From Acidobacteriota bacterium (GTDB lineage Bacteria > Acidobacteriota > Holophagae > Thermotomaculales > Thermotomaculaceae), in assembly GCA_027038695.1 (NCBI GenBank), contig JALWHA010000233.1:1-9048 (forward strand): DNA of 9,048 nt, in the 5' to 3' direction. A program made the position numbers and the translations under genes. Below, one piece after another: positions 1 through 6,731 of the stretch (positions within the stretch are counted from its first letter, which is position 1; every line of letters begins with the position of its first letter). The notes under the pieces were generated by a model. That model searched no databases. It was not told the origin of the DNA and saw nothing but the letters and a program-made list of their open reading frames with translations.

Positions 1-57
1 AAAAAAATACCAACCTTAATAGTTTTAGCAAAAGAAAAAACAAATATATTTAAAAAC

Positions 58-80
58 AAAAAAACAATTAGAATTTTTTT
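58..80 (-). repeat. A7/T7 inverted repeat downstream of the DUF2007 gene
   Basis: A run of seven A (58-64) and a run of seven T (74-80), with AATT-AG-AATT between them, form an inverted repeat about 15 nt after the DUF2007 stop. It is made only of A-U pairs with a one-base bulge, followed by more T-rich sequence on the transcribed strand. It might act as a weak terminator, but a GC-rich stem is missing, so I call it a repeat only. The rest of positions 1-94 shows only A/T tracts and no gene. Confidence 0.2.
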
Positions 81-94
81 AAAATCAAATCTCA

Positions 95-316
95 TTAATC
101 TTCTTTCTCGTATTCTTCCAACAATTTTTTTGCTTTAGCAAAATCTTCAGGTTTTACGACAATCTTATAAACGGAAAGATCTCCAAATGTTTCAGGAATC
201 ATCTGAGTCCCCCTGTCGTCAACAAAAGCCTCAATGCCGTTGTTTTCCAAAAAACCCTTAACTATTTCAGCCTCGTCCCTGACAGAATATCTTGCTAATT
301 CAATAAAATCCGACAT
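95..316 (-). CDS. DUF2007-family small protein (putative signal-transducing)
   Basis: A 73-residue cytoplasmic protein that matches the DUF2007 pattern: a starting strand with 'ELARYS', then DEAEIVKGFLENNGIEAFVDD (15-34), a variable middle loop, and the closing VYKIVVKPEDFAKAKKLLEE (49-68). The family is predicted to fold as a small alpha/beta unit; its function is not established. Translation start is clear: TAAGGAGGT at 328-320 contains a strong Shine-Dalgarno 4 nt from the ATG and includes the exbD stop. The tight link to exbD suggests a shared transcript and perhaps a control role for the envelope motor, but this is inference. It is probably the last gene of the operon in the window. Confidence 0.8.
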   Translation of the reverse strand: MSDFIELARYSVRDEAEIVKGFLENNGIEAFVDDRGTQMIPETFGDLSVYKIVVKPEDFAKAKKLLEEYEKED

Positions 317-325
317 AAAACCTCC

Positions 326-736
326 TTATTTTGCACTTCCGGCAACCATTAACCCTTTTGCACCTGCCTGCCTTGAGGCGTCCATAGCCTTATACACCCT
401 TTCATACTTAGCACCTTTATCAGCTTTGATAACAACCTCTTTCTTTTCGCTTACTTCAAGTTCTTTTTTAATTTCTTCAACAAGCAGGCTGTCCTTAAAC
501 TCTTTCTTACCTATATAATAAGCCCCGTCCCTTGTTATGTAAATAGTTACATTCTTCTGTTTTACTTTTGTAGCTTTAACCTTGCTTGCAGGGAGGGTAA
601 GAGGAAGCCCCACCTCTTCTTTAAAAGTAGTAGAAACCGCAAAAAACAGGAGAAGTAGAAAAACAACATCAATCATTGGAGAAATATTAATTAAATCACC
701 AGATTTTTTCCGTCCGCTTCCTTCTCTAAAGTTCAT
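326..736 (-). CDS. ExbD/TolR-family motor subunit
   Basis: A 136-residue protein with a short cytoplasmic N-terminus, a single membrane helix (about 22-40) containing Asp23 in NISPMIDVVFLLLLFF, and a periplasmic domain of about 95 residues. Asp23 is the conserved proton-carrying aspartate. The periplasmic part has the family's alternating strand-helix build, including the VVIKADKGAKYERVYKAMDASRQAGA block (residues 100-125) typical of TolR/ExbD. It acts with the upstream ExbB/TolQ homologue. The start overlaps the upstream stop by 4 nt, and there is no clear Shine-Dalgarno, so coupling should set its ratio to ExbB. Its own TAA stop lies inside the Shine-Dalgarno of the DUF2007 gene. No sign of truncation. 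Confidence 0.93.
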   Translation of the reverse strand: MNFREGSGRKKSGDLINISPMIDVVFLLLLFFAVSTTFKEEVGLPLTLPASKVKATKVKQKNVTIYITRDGAYYIGKKEFKDSLLVEEIKKELEVSEKKEVVIKADKGAKYERVYKAMDASRQAGAKGLMVAGSAK

Positions 737-1332
737 TTTAAATTCTTAAAAATAGAAAATATCTCGGTTTCAAGTTCAATGATAATGTTTTCAACCTTTT
801 CATTAAAAATATTGTAAAAAATCAAAAAGGGGATTGCTATACTCAACCCGGCAGCGGTTGTTATCAAGGCCTCGGAAATCCCCCTGGCCAGAAGGTCTCC
901 GTGCCCTAATCCCTTTGCAGAAATAACGGCAAACACCTTAATCATTCCCGTTACCGTACCTAACAATCCCAGAAGCGGCTCTATAGACACTATCGTTGAT
1001 AAAGTGGAAAGGTTTTTTTCCAATCTCTTTGTTGATTTCTTGCCTACTGTTTCAATTAAATCTTTTAAATCCTCTTCCGGCAGGTCTCTGTTTTCAATAG
1101 ATTGAATCAATATCGGCTTAACTACCGAATTTGCGTTTTCTCTAACATAAGATAGTGCAAGATCAAACTTTTTATCTGCAAGGTATTCCTTAACTCTTAA
1201 AAAAAACTCTGAGTTTACCACCCTGTAGTACCTTAAATTGATAAACCTTTCTATTATAATAGCAAGTCCCAAAACAAATCCCCCGATTATAGGAATCATC
1301 AAGGGACCGCCTTTTGCCAAAAATTGATACAT
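733..1332 (-). CDS. MotA/TolQ/ExbB-family proton channel subunit
   Basis: A 199-residue inner-membrane protein with three membrane helices at about 10-28, 111-135 and 154-176. The signature LLGTVTGM (123-130) and TTAAGLSIAIP (158-168) carry the polar residues Thr126 and Thr159, which align with conserved threonines of the ExbB/TolQ proton path. The stretch between helices 1 and 2 is cytoplasmic and charged. It pairs with the next gene, an ExbD/TolR protein, to form a proton-driven motor in the inner membrane; whether that serves TonB-type uptake or Tol-type envelope integrity cannot be decided, as no TonB or TolA gene lies in this window. The ATG follows the guaB stop by one base, with only a weak AGG 10 nt upstream, so translation probably depends on coupling. 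TGA overlaps the next start by 4 nt (ATGA). Confidence 0.93.
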   Translation of the reverse strand: MYQFLAKGGPLMIPIIGGFVLGLAIIIERFINLRYYRVVNSEFFLRVKEYLADKKFDLALSYVRENANSVVKPILIQSIENRDLPEEDLKDLIETVGKKSTKRLEKNLSTLSTIVSIEPLLGLLGTVTGMIKVFAVISAKGLGHGDLLARGISEALITTAAGLSIAIPFLIFYNIFNEKVENIIIELETEIFSIFKNLK

Positions 1333-1333
1333 A

Positions 1334-2809
1334 TCAATCTAACCTGTAATTGGGTGCTTCTTTTGTAATTACAACATCGTGGGCATGGCTTTCCCTTAAT
1401 CCCGCATTTGTAATCCTTATAAAACGTGCTTTTGACTGTAATTCACTTATATTTTTGCAGCCGGCAAGCCCCATTCCGGAACGAAGACCGCCTATTAGTT
1501 GATATATAATGCCTGACAGATTGCCCCTGTAAAGTACCTGGCCTTCAATCCCTTCGGGTACTAATTTTGTTTTTTCAACATCAGCCGATTGAAAGTACCT
1601 GTCGGCACTACCCTTTTTCATAGCACCTATAGAACCCATCCCCCTGTAAGTTTTGTATGTTCTTCCCTGATAGTACACTGTTTCTCCCGGTGCCTCGTCC
1701 GTACCAGCAAAAAGGCTCCCGATCATAACTGAATTTGCACCAGCAACAAGAGCCTTTGTTATGTCTCCGGAAAACTTAATCCCCCCGTCGGCAATTAAAG
1801 GAATATTGTATTTTTTGCAAATTTTTGCCGTTTCGGATATAGCGGTTATCTGAGGCATTCCACAACCTGTCACAACTCTTGTGGTACATATTGAGCCCGG
1901 GCCTATTCCTACTTTTACAACATCTGCTCCTGCTTTAATCAATGCCTCCGCACCCTCTGCTGTTGCTATATTTCCGACAACAAACTCTTTTTCAGGGTAT
2001 TTCTTTTTTAAAATCCTGGTCGCTTCCAGAACCGCCTCCGAATGACCGTGAGACGAATCAATAACAAGTATGTCCACCCCTTTTTTTATTAGTTCGTCAG
2101 CCCTGTCAAGGTAATCCCCTGTAACCCCAATAGCAGCACCTACTCTTAATCTTCCCAATTCGTCTTTACAGGCATGAGGGTATTGAATCTTTTTTTCAAT
2201 ATCTTTAACCGTAATCAATCCCCTTAAATGAAAATCATCGTCTACAACAAGCAATTTTTCAATTCTATGCCTGTGAAGTATCTCTTTAGCCTGCTCTAAT
2301 GTTGTTCCCACCGACACAGTCACAAGGTTTTCTTTAGTCATCAAATCCCTGACTTTTTTATTCAGATCAGTTACAAACCTTAAATCCCTGTTAGTAAGGA
2401 TACCTACAAGCTTACCACCCGGTTTCCCTGATTGTGTTACAGGCACACCTGAAATCTTATACTTTGCCATTAATTCTTCTGCCTGATAAATTGAAGCGTC
2501 AGGGGAAATTGTAATCGGGTCTACAATCATTCCCGACTCAGACCTTTTCACTTTGTCCACTTCTTCAGCCTGCTCATCAATAGTTAAATTTTTGTGCACA
2601 ATTCCTATCCCCCCTAACTGGGCAATTGCTATAGCAAGCCTTGATTCAGTCACCGTGTCCATAGCCGCACTAATCAACGGGATATTTAACCTGATTTTTT
2701 TGGAAAGCACGGTAGTTACGTCAACATCGTTCGGGTGAACTTCCGAGTATCCCGGGATAATCAAAACATCGTCAAAGGTTAAAGCAATTTCAGGTATTTT
2801 ATCAAGCAT
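1334..2809 (-). CDS. guaB: Inosine-5'-monophosphate dehydrogenase (IMPDH)
   Basis: Makes xanthosine 5'-phosphate from IMP with NAD+, the first committed step to GMP. With the ATG at 2809 the protein has 491 residues, normal for a bacterial IMPDH. An in-frame TTG at 2812 sits directly before it, but the Shine-Dalgarno AGAGGTGA (2820-2813) has its GAGG 6 nt from the ATG and only 3 nt from the TTG, so ATG is the better start. Residues below are numbered from it. The N-terminal TFDDVLIIP and two CBS domains (about 94-211) interrupt the barrel. The NAD region includes DSSHGHS at 251-257. Catalytic Cys308 lies in GIGPGSICTTR (302-312), followed by ADGGIKFSGD at 340-349, and the mobile flap carries Arg404-Tyr405. 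The CBS pair is presumably regulatory. Only 3 nt separate it from the secA stop and 1 nt from the exbB start. Confidence 0.98.
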   Translation of the reverse strand: MLDKIPEIALTFDDVLIIPGYSEVHPNDVDVTTVLSKKIRLNIPLISAAMDTVTESRLAIAIAQLGGIGIVHKNLTIDEQAEEVDKVKRSESGMIVDPITISPDASIYQAEELMAKYKISGVPVTQSGKPGGKLVGILTNRDLRFVTDLNKKVRDLMTKENLVTVSVGTTLEQAKEILHRHRIEKLLVVDDDFHLRGLITVKDIEKKIQYPHACKDELGRLRVGAAIGVTGDYLDRADELIKKGVDILVIDSSHGHSEAVLEATRILKKKYPEKEFVVGNIATAEGAEALIKAGADVVKVGIGPGSICTTRVVTGCGMPQITAISETAKICKKYNIPLIADGGIKFSGDITKALVAGANSVMIGSLFAGTDEAPGETVYYQGRTYKTYRGMGSIGAMKKGSADRYFQSADVEKTKLVPEGIEGQVLYRGNLSGIIYQLIGGLRSGMGLAGCKNISELQSKARFIRITNAGLRESHAHDVVITKEAPNYRLD

Positions 2810-2812
2810 CAA

Positions 2813-5500
2813 TCACCTCTCATTCCTTCCGCAACATTTTTTATATTTTTTACCGCTGCCGCATGGGCAGGGGTCGTTTCTACCTACTTTCGGCTTATCC
2901 CTTTTAATTGTTGCCACAACCGGTGCCTGCTGATCTTTGGAACTTGCATGAATCAACCTCTTTTGCTTTGCTTTTGCCTTTCTTTTTTCCTCTTTTACCT
3001 GTTCTTCGGTTGCCGGCTGTATCCAATACAACACCTTAATAATATTGTCTTCCACCCTGGACATCATATCTTCAAAAAGAGCAAAACTTTCTTTTTTATA
3101 CTCAATAATAGGGTCTTTCTGTCCGTACCCCCTTAAACCTATTGCATCTTTTAAATGATCCATATTTAGCAGGTGGTCTTTCCAATGCCTGTCAAGGAAC
3201 TGTAATGCCACAAACCTTTCGTGCATCTTGAACATCTCTTCGTCACCGATCTTTTTAACCTTTTCGCTGTATGCTTCGGTAACTCTTTTGTACATTTCAT
3301 CGGTTAATTTGTTTCTCGGTGTCTTTTTAACCTCTTCAGGGTCAATGTCATAAGCAAAGTACTCTTTAATTTTTTTAGAATACTCCTCAATATTCCATTC
3401 GTCAGGGTGTTTAGGGTCGCCTATGTACTGATCCTCAAGCCATTCCAGAATCCCCCTGGTCAGCTCAAAAACATAGTCCCTTACATTGCCTTCAAGGACT
3501 TTTCTTCTTAACTTATAAAATGTTTCCCTCTGCTGATTCATTACCGAATCGTATTCAAGCAACTGCTTTCTTATCTCAAAGTTTCTGTTTTCAACCTGCT
3601 TCTGAGCCCTTTCAATAGACTTAGTAATCATATTGTGTTGAATAGGGACACCTTCTTCCATGCCTAATTTCTGCATCACTCCAGAAATTTTATCCGAACC
3701 GAATATCCTCATTAAATCGTCTTCCAATGAAAGGTAAAACCTCGATGCTCCCGGGTCTCCCTGCCTTCCCGAACGACCCCTTAACTGATTGTCAATCCTG
3801 CGGGATTCATGCCTTTCACTGCCTATAATGCATAATCCGCCGGCTTCAAGGACTTCCTTTTTCTCCTGTTCGCATTGCTTTTTATACTTTTCAAAGATCT
3901 CCTTTTTCTCATCTTCGCTTAATTCTTTGCCCCCTGCTTCTAAAGTCGCTATCTCGGATTTTGCAAGCATCTCAGGATTTCCGCCTAAAACAATATCGGT
4001 ACCTCTACCTGCCATATTGGTAGCAATGGTTACCGCCCCTTTTCTACCTGCCTGAGCTACAATCTCCGCCTCTTTTTCATGGTGCTTTGCGTTTAAAACA
4101 ACGTGTTTTATCCCTTTTTTCTTAAGAAGCTTGCTTAAAACCTCAGACTTTTCAATAGAGATGGTACCGACCAGAACAGGCTGGCCTTTTTTATGTAATT
4201 GTTCAATCTCTTTAACTATAGCGTTAAATTTCTCCCTTTCCGTTCTGTACACAACATCGGGATGGTCTTTTCTTATCATAGGCTTATTTGTCGGAATAAC
4301 AATAACGTCAAGGTCATAGATCTTTTTAAATTCAGCAGCTTCGGTATCCGCGGTTCCCGTCATGCCGGATAATTTTTCATACATTCTAAAATAGTTCTGA
4401 AAGGTAATTGTTGCAAGAGTCTGGTTCTCAGATTGAATTTTCACACCTTCCTTGGCCTCCAACGCCTGGTGCAAGCCGTCGGAAAACCTTCTTCCCGGCA
4501 TAAGCCTGCCTGTAAATTCGTCAACAATTATTACTTCGTTATCTTTAACTATATAATCAACATCTTTTTGAAAAAGAGTGTGTGCCTTCAGAGCCTGCTC
4601 AACGCAGTGGAGCAGTTCAATATTGGACGGGTCATAGAGGTTTGGCACTCCCAAAAGTTTTTCAGCTTTTGCAATACCCTTTTCCGTTAAAACAGCGGTG
4701 TTTTCTTTTTCGTCAACCTCATAGTCTTCTTTTGGATCAAGTTTGGGAATAATGGCATTTGCAAGGTAATACTTTTCGGTAGATTCTTCAGAAGGACCTG
4801 AAATAATAAGAGGGGTTCTCGCTTCGTCAATTAAGATTGAGTCCACCTCATCCACTATGGCATAGTAGTAATCCCTCTGAACACAGTCCTCAAGGTAATA
4901 CTTCATATTGTCCCTTAAATAGTCAAAACCGAACTCATTGTTTGTTCCGTAAGTTATATCGCAATTATAGGCTTCTTTCCTCTCCTGGTCGTCAAGGCCG
5001 TGTTTAATAACGCCTACGGTAAAACCCAAAGCTCCGTAAACTTTATCCATCCATTCGGCGTCCCTTTGAGCAAGGTAATCGTTAACAGTAACAACATGAA
5101 CGCCCCTTCCAACTATAGCGTTTAAAACAACAGGCAGGGTCGCCACAAGGGTTTTACCTTCACCTGTTTTCATTTCCGCAATCTTGCCTTCATGAAGAAC
5201 TATCCCGCCGAGAAGCTGCACGTCAAAATGCCTCATATTCAGCCTTCTCTTTGCGGTTTCCCTGACAATAGCAAAAACATCGGGAAGGATCTCATTTAGA
5301 ATATCCTGGAGTTTTTCACCCTCTTTATACCTCTTTTGAACAACTTCCCTGTAATTTTGTATTTTTTCCTTTAACTGCTCATCGGTATATTTTTCATATT
5401 CGGGTTCTAAAGAATTTATGTATTCCACAATAGGCCATCTTGATTTTATATACCTATCATTCTTTGTTCCAAAAATTTTAGTAACGATAGAATTAAACAT
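2813..5500 (-). CDS. secA: Preprotein translocase motor ATPase SecA
   Basis: A full-length 895-residue SecA, close to the usual ~900. It drives precursor proteins through SecYEG with ATP. Visible in order: the Walker A region MKTGEGKT at 110-117, NDYLAQRD at 140-147, the GTNNEFGFDYLRDN block at 185-198, the Walker B/DEAD-like DEVD at 217-220 followed by SILIDEARTPL, the preprotein-crosslinking region after about 230, VDEFTGRLMPGRR at 326-338, the second motor domain with TNMAGRGTDI at 494-503 and the QLRGRSGRQGD box at 572-582, then the helical scaffold and wing domains. The tail has the zinc motif with Cys878, Cys880, Cys889 and Cys890, which in other bacteria binds zinc and contacts SecB or phospholipid. 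No insertions or frameshifts. The start ATG has AGAAGAGGT 4 nt upstream (5513-5505). The stop TGA abuts guaB, which indicates a shared transcript. Confidence 0.99.
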   Translation of the reverse strand: MFNSIVTKIFGTKNDRYIKSRWPIVEYINSLEPEYEKYTDEQLKEKIQNYREVVQKRYKEGEKLQDILNEILPDVFAIVRETAKRRLNMRHFDVQLLGGIVLHEGKIAEMKTGEGKTLVATLPVVLNAIVGRGVHVVTVNDYLAQRDAEWMDKVYGALGFTVGVIKHGLDDQERKEAYNCDITYGTNNEFGFDYLRDNMKYYLEDCVQRDYYYAIVDEVDSILIDEARTPLIISGPSEESTEKYYLANAIIPKLDPKEDYEVDEKENTAVLTEKGIAKAEKLLGVPNLYDPSNIELLHCVEQALKAHTLFQKDVDYIVKDNEVIIVDEFTGRLMPGRRFSDGLHQALEAKEGVKIQSENQTLATITFQNYFRMYEKLSGMTGTADTEAAEFKKIYDLDVIVIPTNKPMIRKDHPDVVYRTEREKFNAIVKEIEQLHKKGQPVLVGTISIEKSEVLSKLLKKKGIKHVVLNAKHHEKEAEIVAQAGRKGAVTIATNMAGRGTDIVLGGNPEMLAKSEIATLEAGGKELSEDEKKEIFEKYKKQCEQEKKEVLEAGGLCIIGSERHESRRIDNQLRGRSGRQGDPGASRFYLSLEDDLMRIFGSDKISGVMQKLGMEEGVPIQHNMITKSIERAQKQVENRNFEIRKQLLEYDSVMNQQRETFYKLRRKVLEGNVRDYVFELTRGILEWLEDQYIGDPKHPDEWNIEEYSKKIKEYFAYDIDPEEVKKTPRNKLTDEMYKRVTEAYSEKVKKIGDEEMFKMHERFVALQFLDRHWKDHLLNMDHLKDAIGLRGYGQKDPIIEYKKESFALFEDMMSRVEDNIIKVLYWIQPATEEQVKEEKRKAKAKQKRLIHASSKDQQAPVVATIKRDKPKVGRNDPCPCGSGKKYKKCCGRNER

Positions 5501-5531
5501 ATTTACCTCTTCTTAAAAAGTTTTCAAGTTG

Positions 5532-5540
5532 ATTATATCA
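5532..5540 (-). promoter_or_regulatory. Possible internal secA promoter with extended -10
   Basis: Minus strand TGATATAAT (5540-5532) is an extended -10 (TGn plus perfect TATAAT) in the 51-nt gap between the peptidase gene and secA. No good -35 lies 16-18 nt upstream, which an extended -10 can tolerate. The start would be near 5525, giving a leader of about 25 nt. It would let secA and guaB be expressed apart from the peptidase. Confidence 0.4.
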
Positions 5541-5551
5541 AAAAAGAAAAA

Positions 5552-6436
5552 TTAGAAATGCATAATCTCACTGACCATGTAATCCCTCGGGTTAACAGCC
5601 TTGCCGTTTACCCTTATTTCAAAATGGAGATGAGGCCCGGTACTTCTCCCTGTATTTCCGACTGTACCTATTACGTCGCCTCTTTTTACTATCTGTCCTT
5701 TCTTCACAAAAATATCCCTTAAATGTCCGTATCTTGTTTCAATATTATTCAAGTGGTTTATCACTATACAATTTCCATAACCTCTGTTTTTCCCGGCCAA
5801 GGTCACTATCCCGTCAGCCGGTGCTACTATAGGGGTTCCCCTTCTTGCGGATATATCTATTCCCTTATGAAAAGCCCGCCTCCCTGTAAACGGGTCAATT
5901 CTATAACCGAATCCGTCCGTTATAAACCCCTTTACAGGCCATATTGAAGGGGTTTTTCTCAAAATATCATTTTTATTATGATAAATTTCAGCCAATCTCT
6001 TGTACCCTTCAAGGAGTTTTTGAGCCCTCTCCTCCATAGAGTCAAGGTCTTTATTTAAATACTCGGCATAAGGAGTAAAAACATAATCCGAACCTCCTAT
6101 GCCAAGAGGGTTGTCGTCAACCGTTATATCCGCACCTACCAATAACGCTAATTTCTTTGCCTTATCGGAAAAATAATTGAGTTTTTCTTCAAGATCGTCA
6201 GCCGTTTTTTGATATTTTGCATTCACCTCTTTAAGTATTTCAACCTCTTGTTTAAGTTTTGCAACCTGCTGGTTTTGTGCGGTAGTATATATGAAATGGA
6301 CAAACAAAAAGAGGAAAAACAAAGTAACAAAAATAGCACTAACAGCAAGAAAACGAAACTCTTTCTTTGATACGATTACCTTTTTAACCTTGCCGCTGTC
6401 CGCAGGTACAATAGTGATAATATACTTATTTTTCAT
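5552..6436 (-). CDS. Membrane-anchored M23 (LytM-type) peptidoglycan endopeptidase
   Basis: A 294-residue protein. The N-terminus has a basic cytoplasmic segment (1-28), one membrane helix (about 29-50, rich in Phe, Leu and Val), and then a coiled coil (about 54-97). The peptidase domain covers about 165-287. All catalytic residues of the family are in place: zinc ligands His190 and Asp194 (HxxxD, FHKGIDIS), His271 of the HLH pair, and catalytic His238 and His269. It should be an active zinc endopeptidase that cuts peptide cross-links in the periplasm, tethered to the inner membrane. The layout resembles M23 proteins that many diderm bacteria encode near secA or bactofilin genes; no bactofilin is present in this window. 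The ATG has GGGGAAGG upstream at close spacing. The gene lies 51 nt before secA. Whether it works in division, elongation or cell shape cannot be told. Confidence 0.93.
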   Translation of the reverse strand: MKNKYIITIVPADSGKVKKVIVSKKEFRFLAVSAIFVTLFFLFLFVHFIYTTAQNQQVAKLKQEVEILKEVNAKYQKTADDLEEKLNYFSDKAKKLALLVGADITVDDNPLGIGGSDYVFTPYAEYLNKDLDSMEERAQKLLEGYKRLAEIYHNKNDILRKTPSIWPVKGFITDGFGYRIDPFTGRRAFHKGIDISARRGTPIVAPADGIVTLAGKNRGYGNCIVINHLNNIETRYGHLRDIFVKKGQIVKRGDVIGTVGNTGRSTGPHLHFEIRVNGKAVNPRDYMVSEIMHF

Positions 6437-6453
6437 AAACCTTCCCCGCTATT

Positions 6454-6481
6454 ATTATAAAAAATCGAGAACAGGTGTCAA
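6454..6481 (-). promoter_or_regulatory. Consensus sigma70-type promoter upstream of the M23 peptidase gene
   Basis: Minus strand: TTGACA at 6481-6476, a 16-nt spacer, TATAAT at 6459-6454. Both hexamers are perfect. Transcription should start around 6449-6446, leaving a leader of only about 10-13 nt, nearly all of it the GGGGAAGG ribosome-binding stretch. Strong, probably constitutive, and likely the main promoter of the envelope/secA operon. The same 81-nt gap shows T-tracts after the DUF1858 stop but no GC-rich hairpin, so no clear terminator separates the two units. Confidence 0.8.
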
Positions 6482-6517
6482 TAAAAAAAGCAAAAAACAG
6501 CATTAAATATTATTTTT

Positions 6518-6730
6518 TCACTCTCTTTCAACAGCCTTGTTTACCGCTTCCATCATCTTTTCAAACTTTTCATCCGAAATTCCGCTTCTATCGGCGTTCT
6601 CCTTAATTGTGCCCCAAACAGGCTCTCCGCAAATAAGGCACGGGAAATCAAAATCCATAAATATCTTTACGGTTTGCGGATACTTCTGTATAACATCTTC
6701 AACTAAATCTTCAGGCTTTATCTTTGCCAT
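6518..6730 (-). CDS. DUF1858 small CxxC protein (hybrid-cluster-protein-associated redox disulfide domain type)
   Basis: A 70-residue protein that fits the DUF1858 pattern along its whole length: a short strand and helix with 'I-x-x-x-D-L-V-x-D-V-I-x-K-Y-P' (4-18), then a phenylalanine-rich turn leading to Cys31-Leu-Ile-Cys34, and a C-terminal amphipathic helix ending at residue 70. The family is known from TIGR03980-like proteins that occur alone or as fusions with redox enzymes; a disulfide/thiol role is proposed from the CxxC pair but not proven. It has no signal peptide or membrane segment, so it is cytoplasmic. Translation is coupled to the flavoenzyme: TGA (6734-6732), one base, then ATG, with AAAGGAGG (6744-6737) placed inside the end of the upstream gene. 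The coupling suggests that it acts with the flavoenzyme, for example as an electron or thiol partner, but this is inference. Confidence 0.85.
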   Translation of the reverse strand: MAKIKPEDLVEDVIQKYPQTVKIFMDFDFPCLICGEPVWGTIKENADRSGISDEKFEKMMEAVNKAVERE

Positions 6731-6731
6731 A

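Noticed and set aside
1..94. A further gene at the left edge, such as a plus-strand end reading through the A-rich stretch
   Set aside because: One plus-strand frame is open from the edge into the DUF2007 gene, but it is low-complexity Lys/Ile/Asn-rich, overlaps a well-supported gene and shows no family features.
234..518. Plus-strand open frame of 94 codons opposite exbD and DUF2007
   Set aside because: It lies antisense to two well-supported coupled genes, has low-complexity Ser/Leu composition, and resembles no family.
2818..2865. A separate small SEC-C zinc protein gene
   Set aside because: The CPCGSGKKYKKCC motif is in frame with and part of the secA C-terminus.
3789..4055. Plus-strand open frames opposite secA (also at 2948-3136, 4131-4319 and 4433-4690)
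   Set aside because: They are mirror frames of secA codons, rich in Ser/Phe/Pro, with no ribosome binding site or known pattern.
6482..6517. Intrinsic terminator after the DUF1858 gene
   Set aside because: T-tracts are present, but I could not find a GC-containing hairpin before them.
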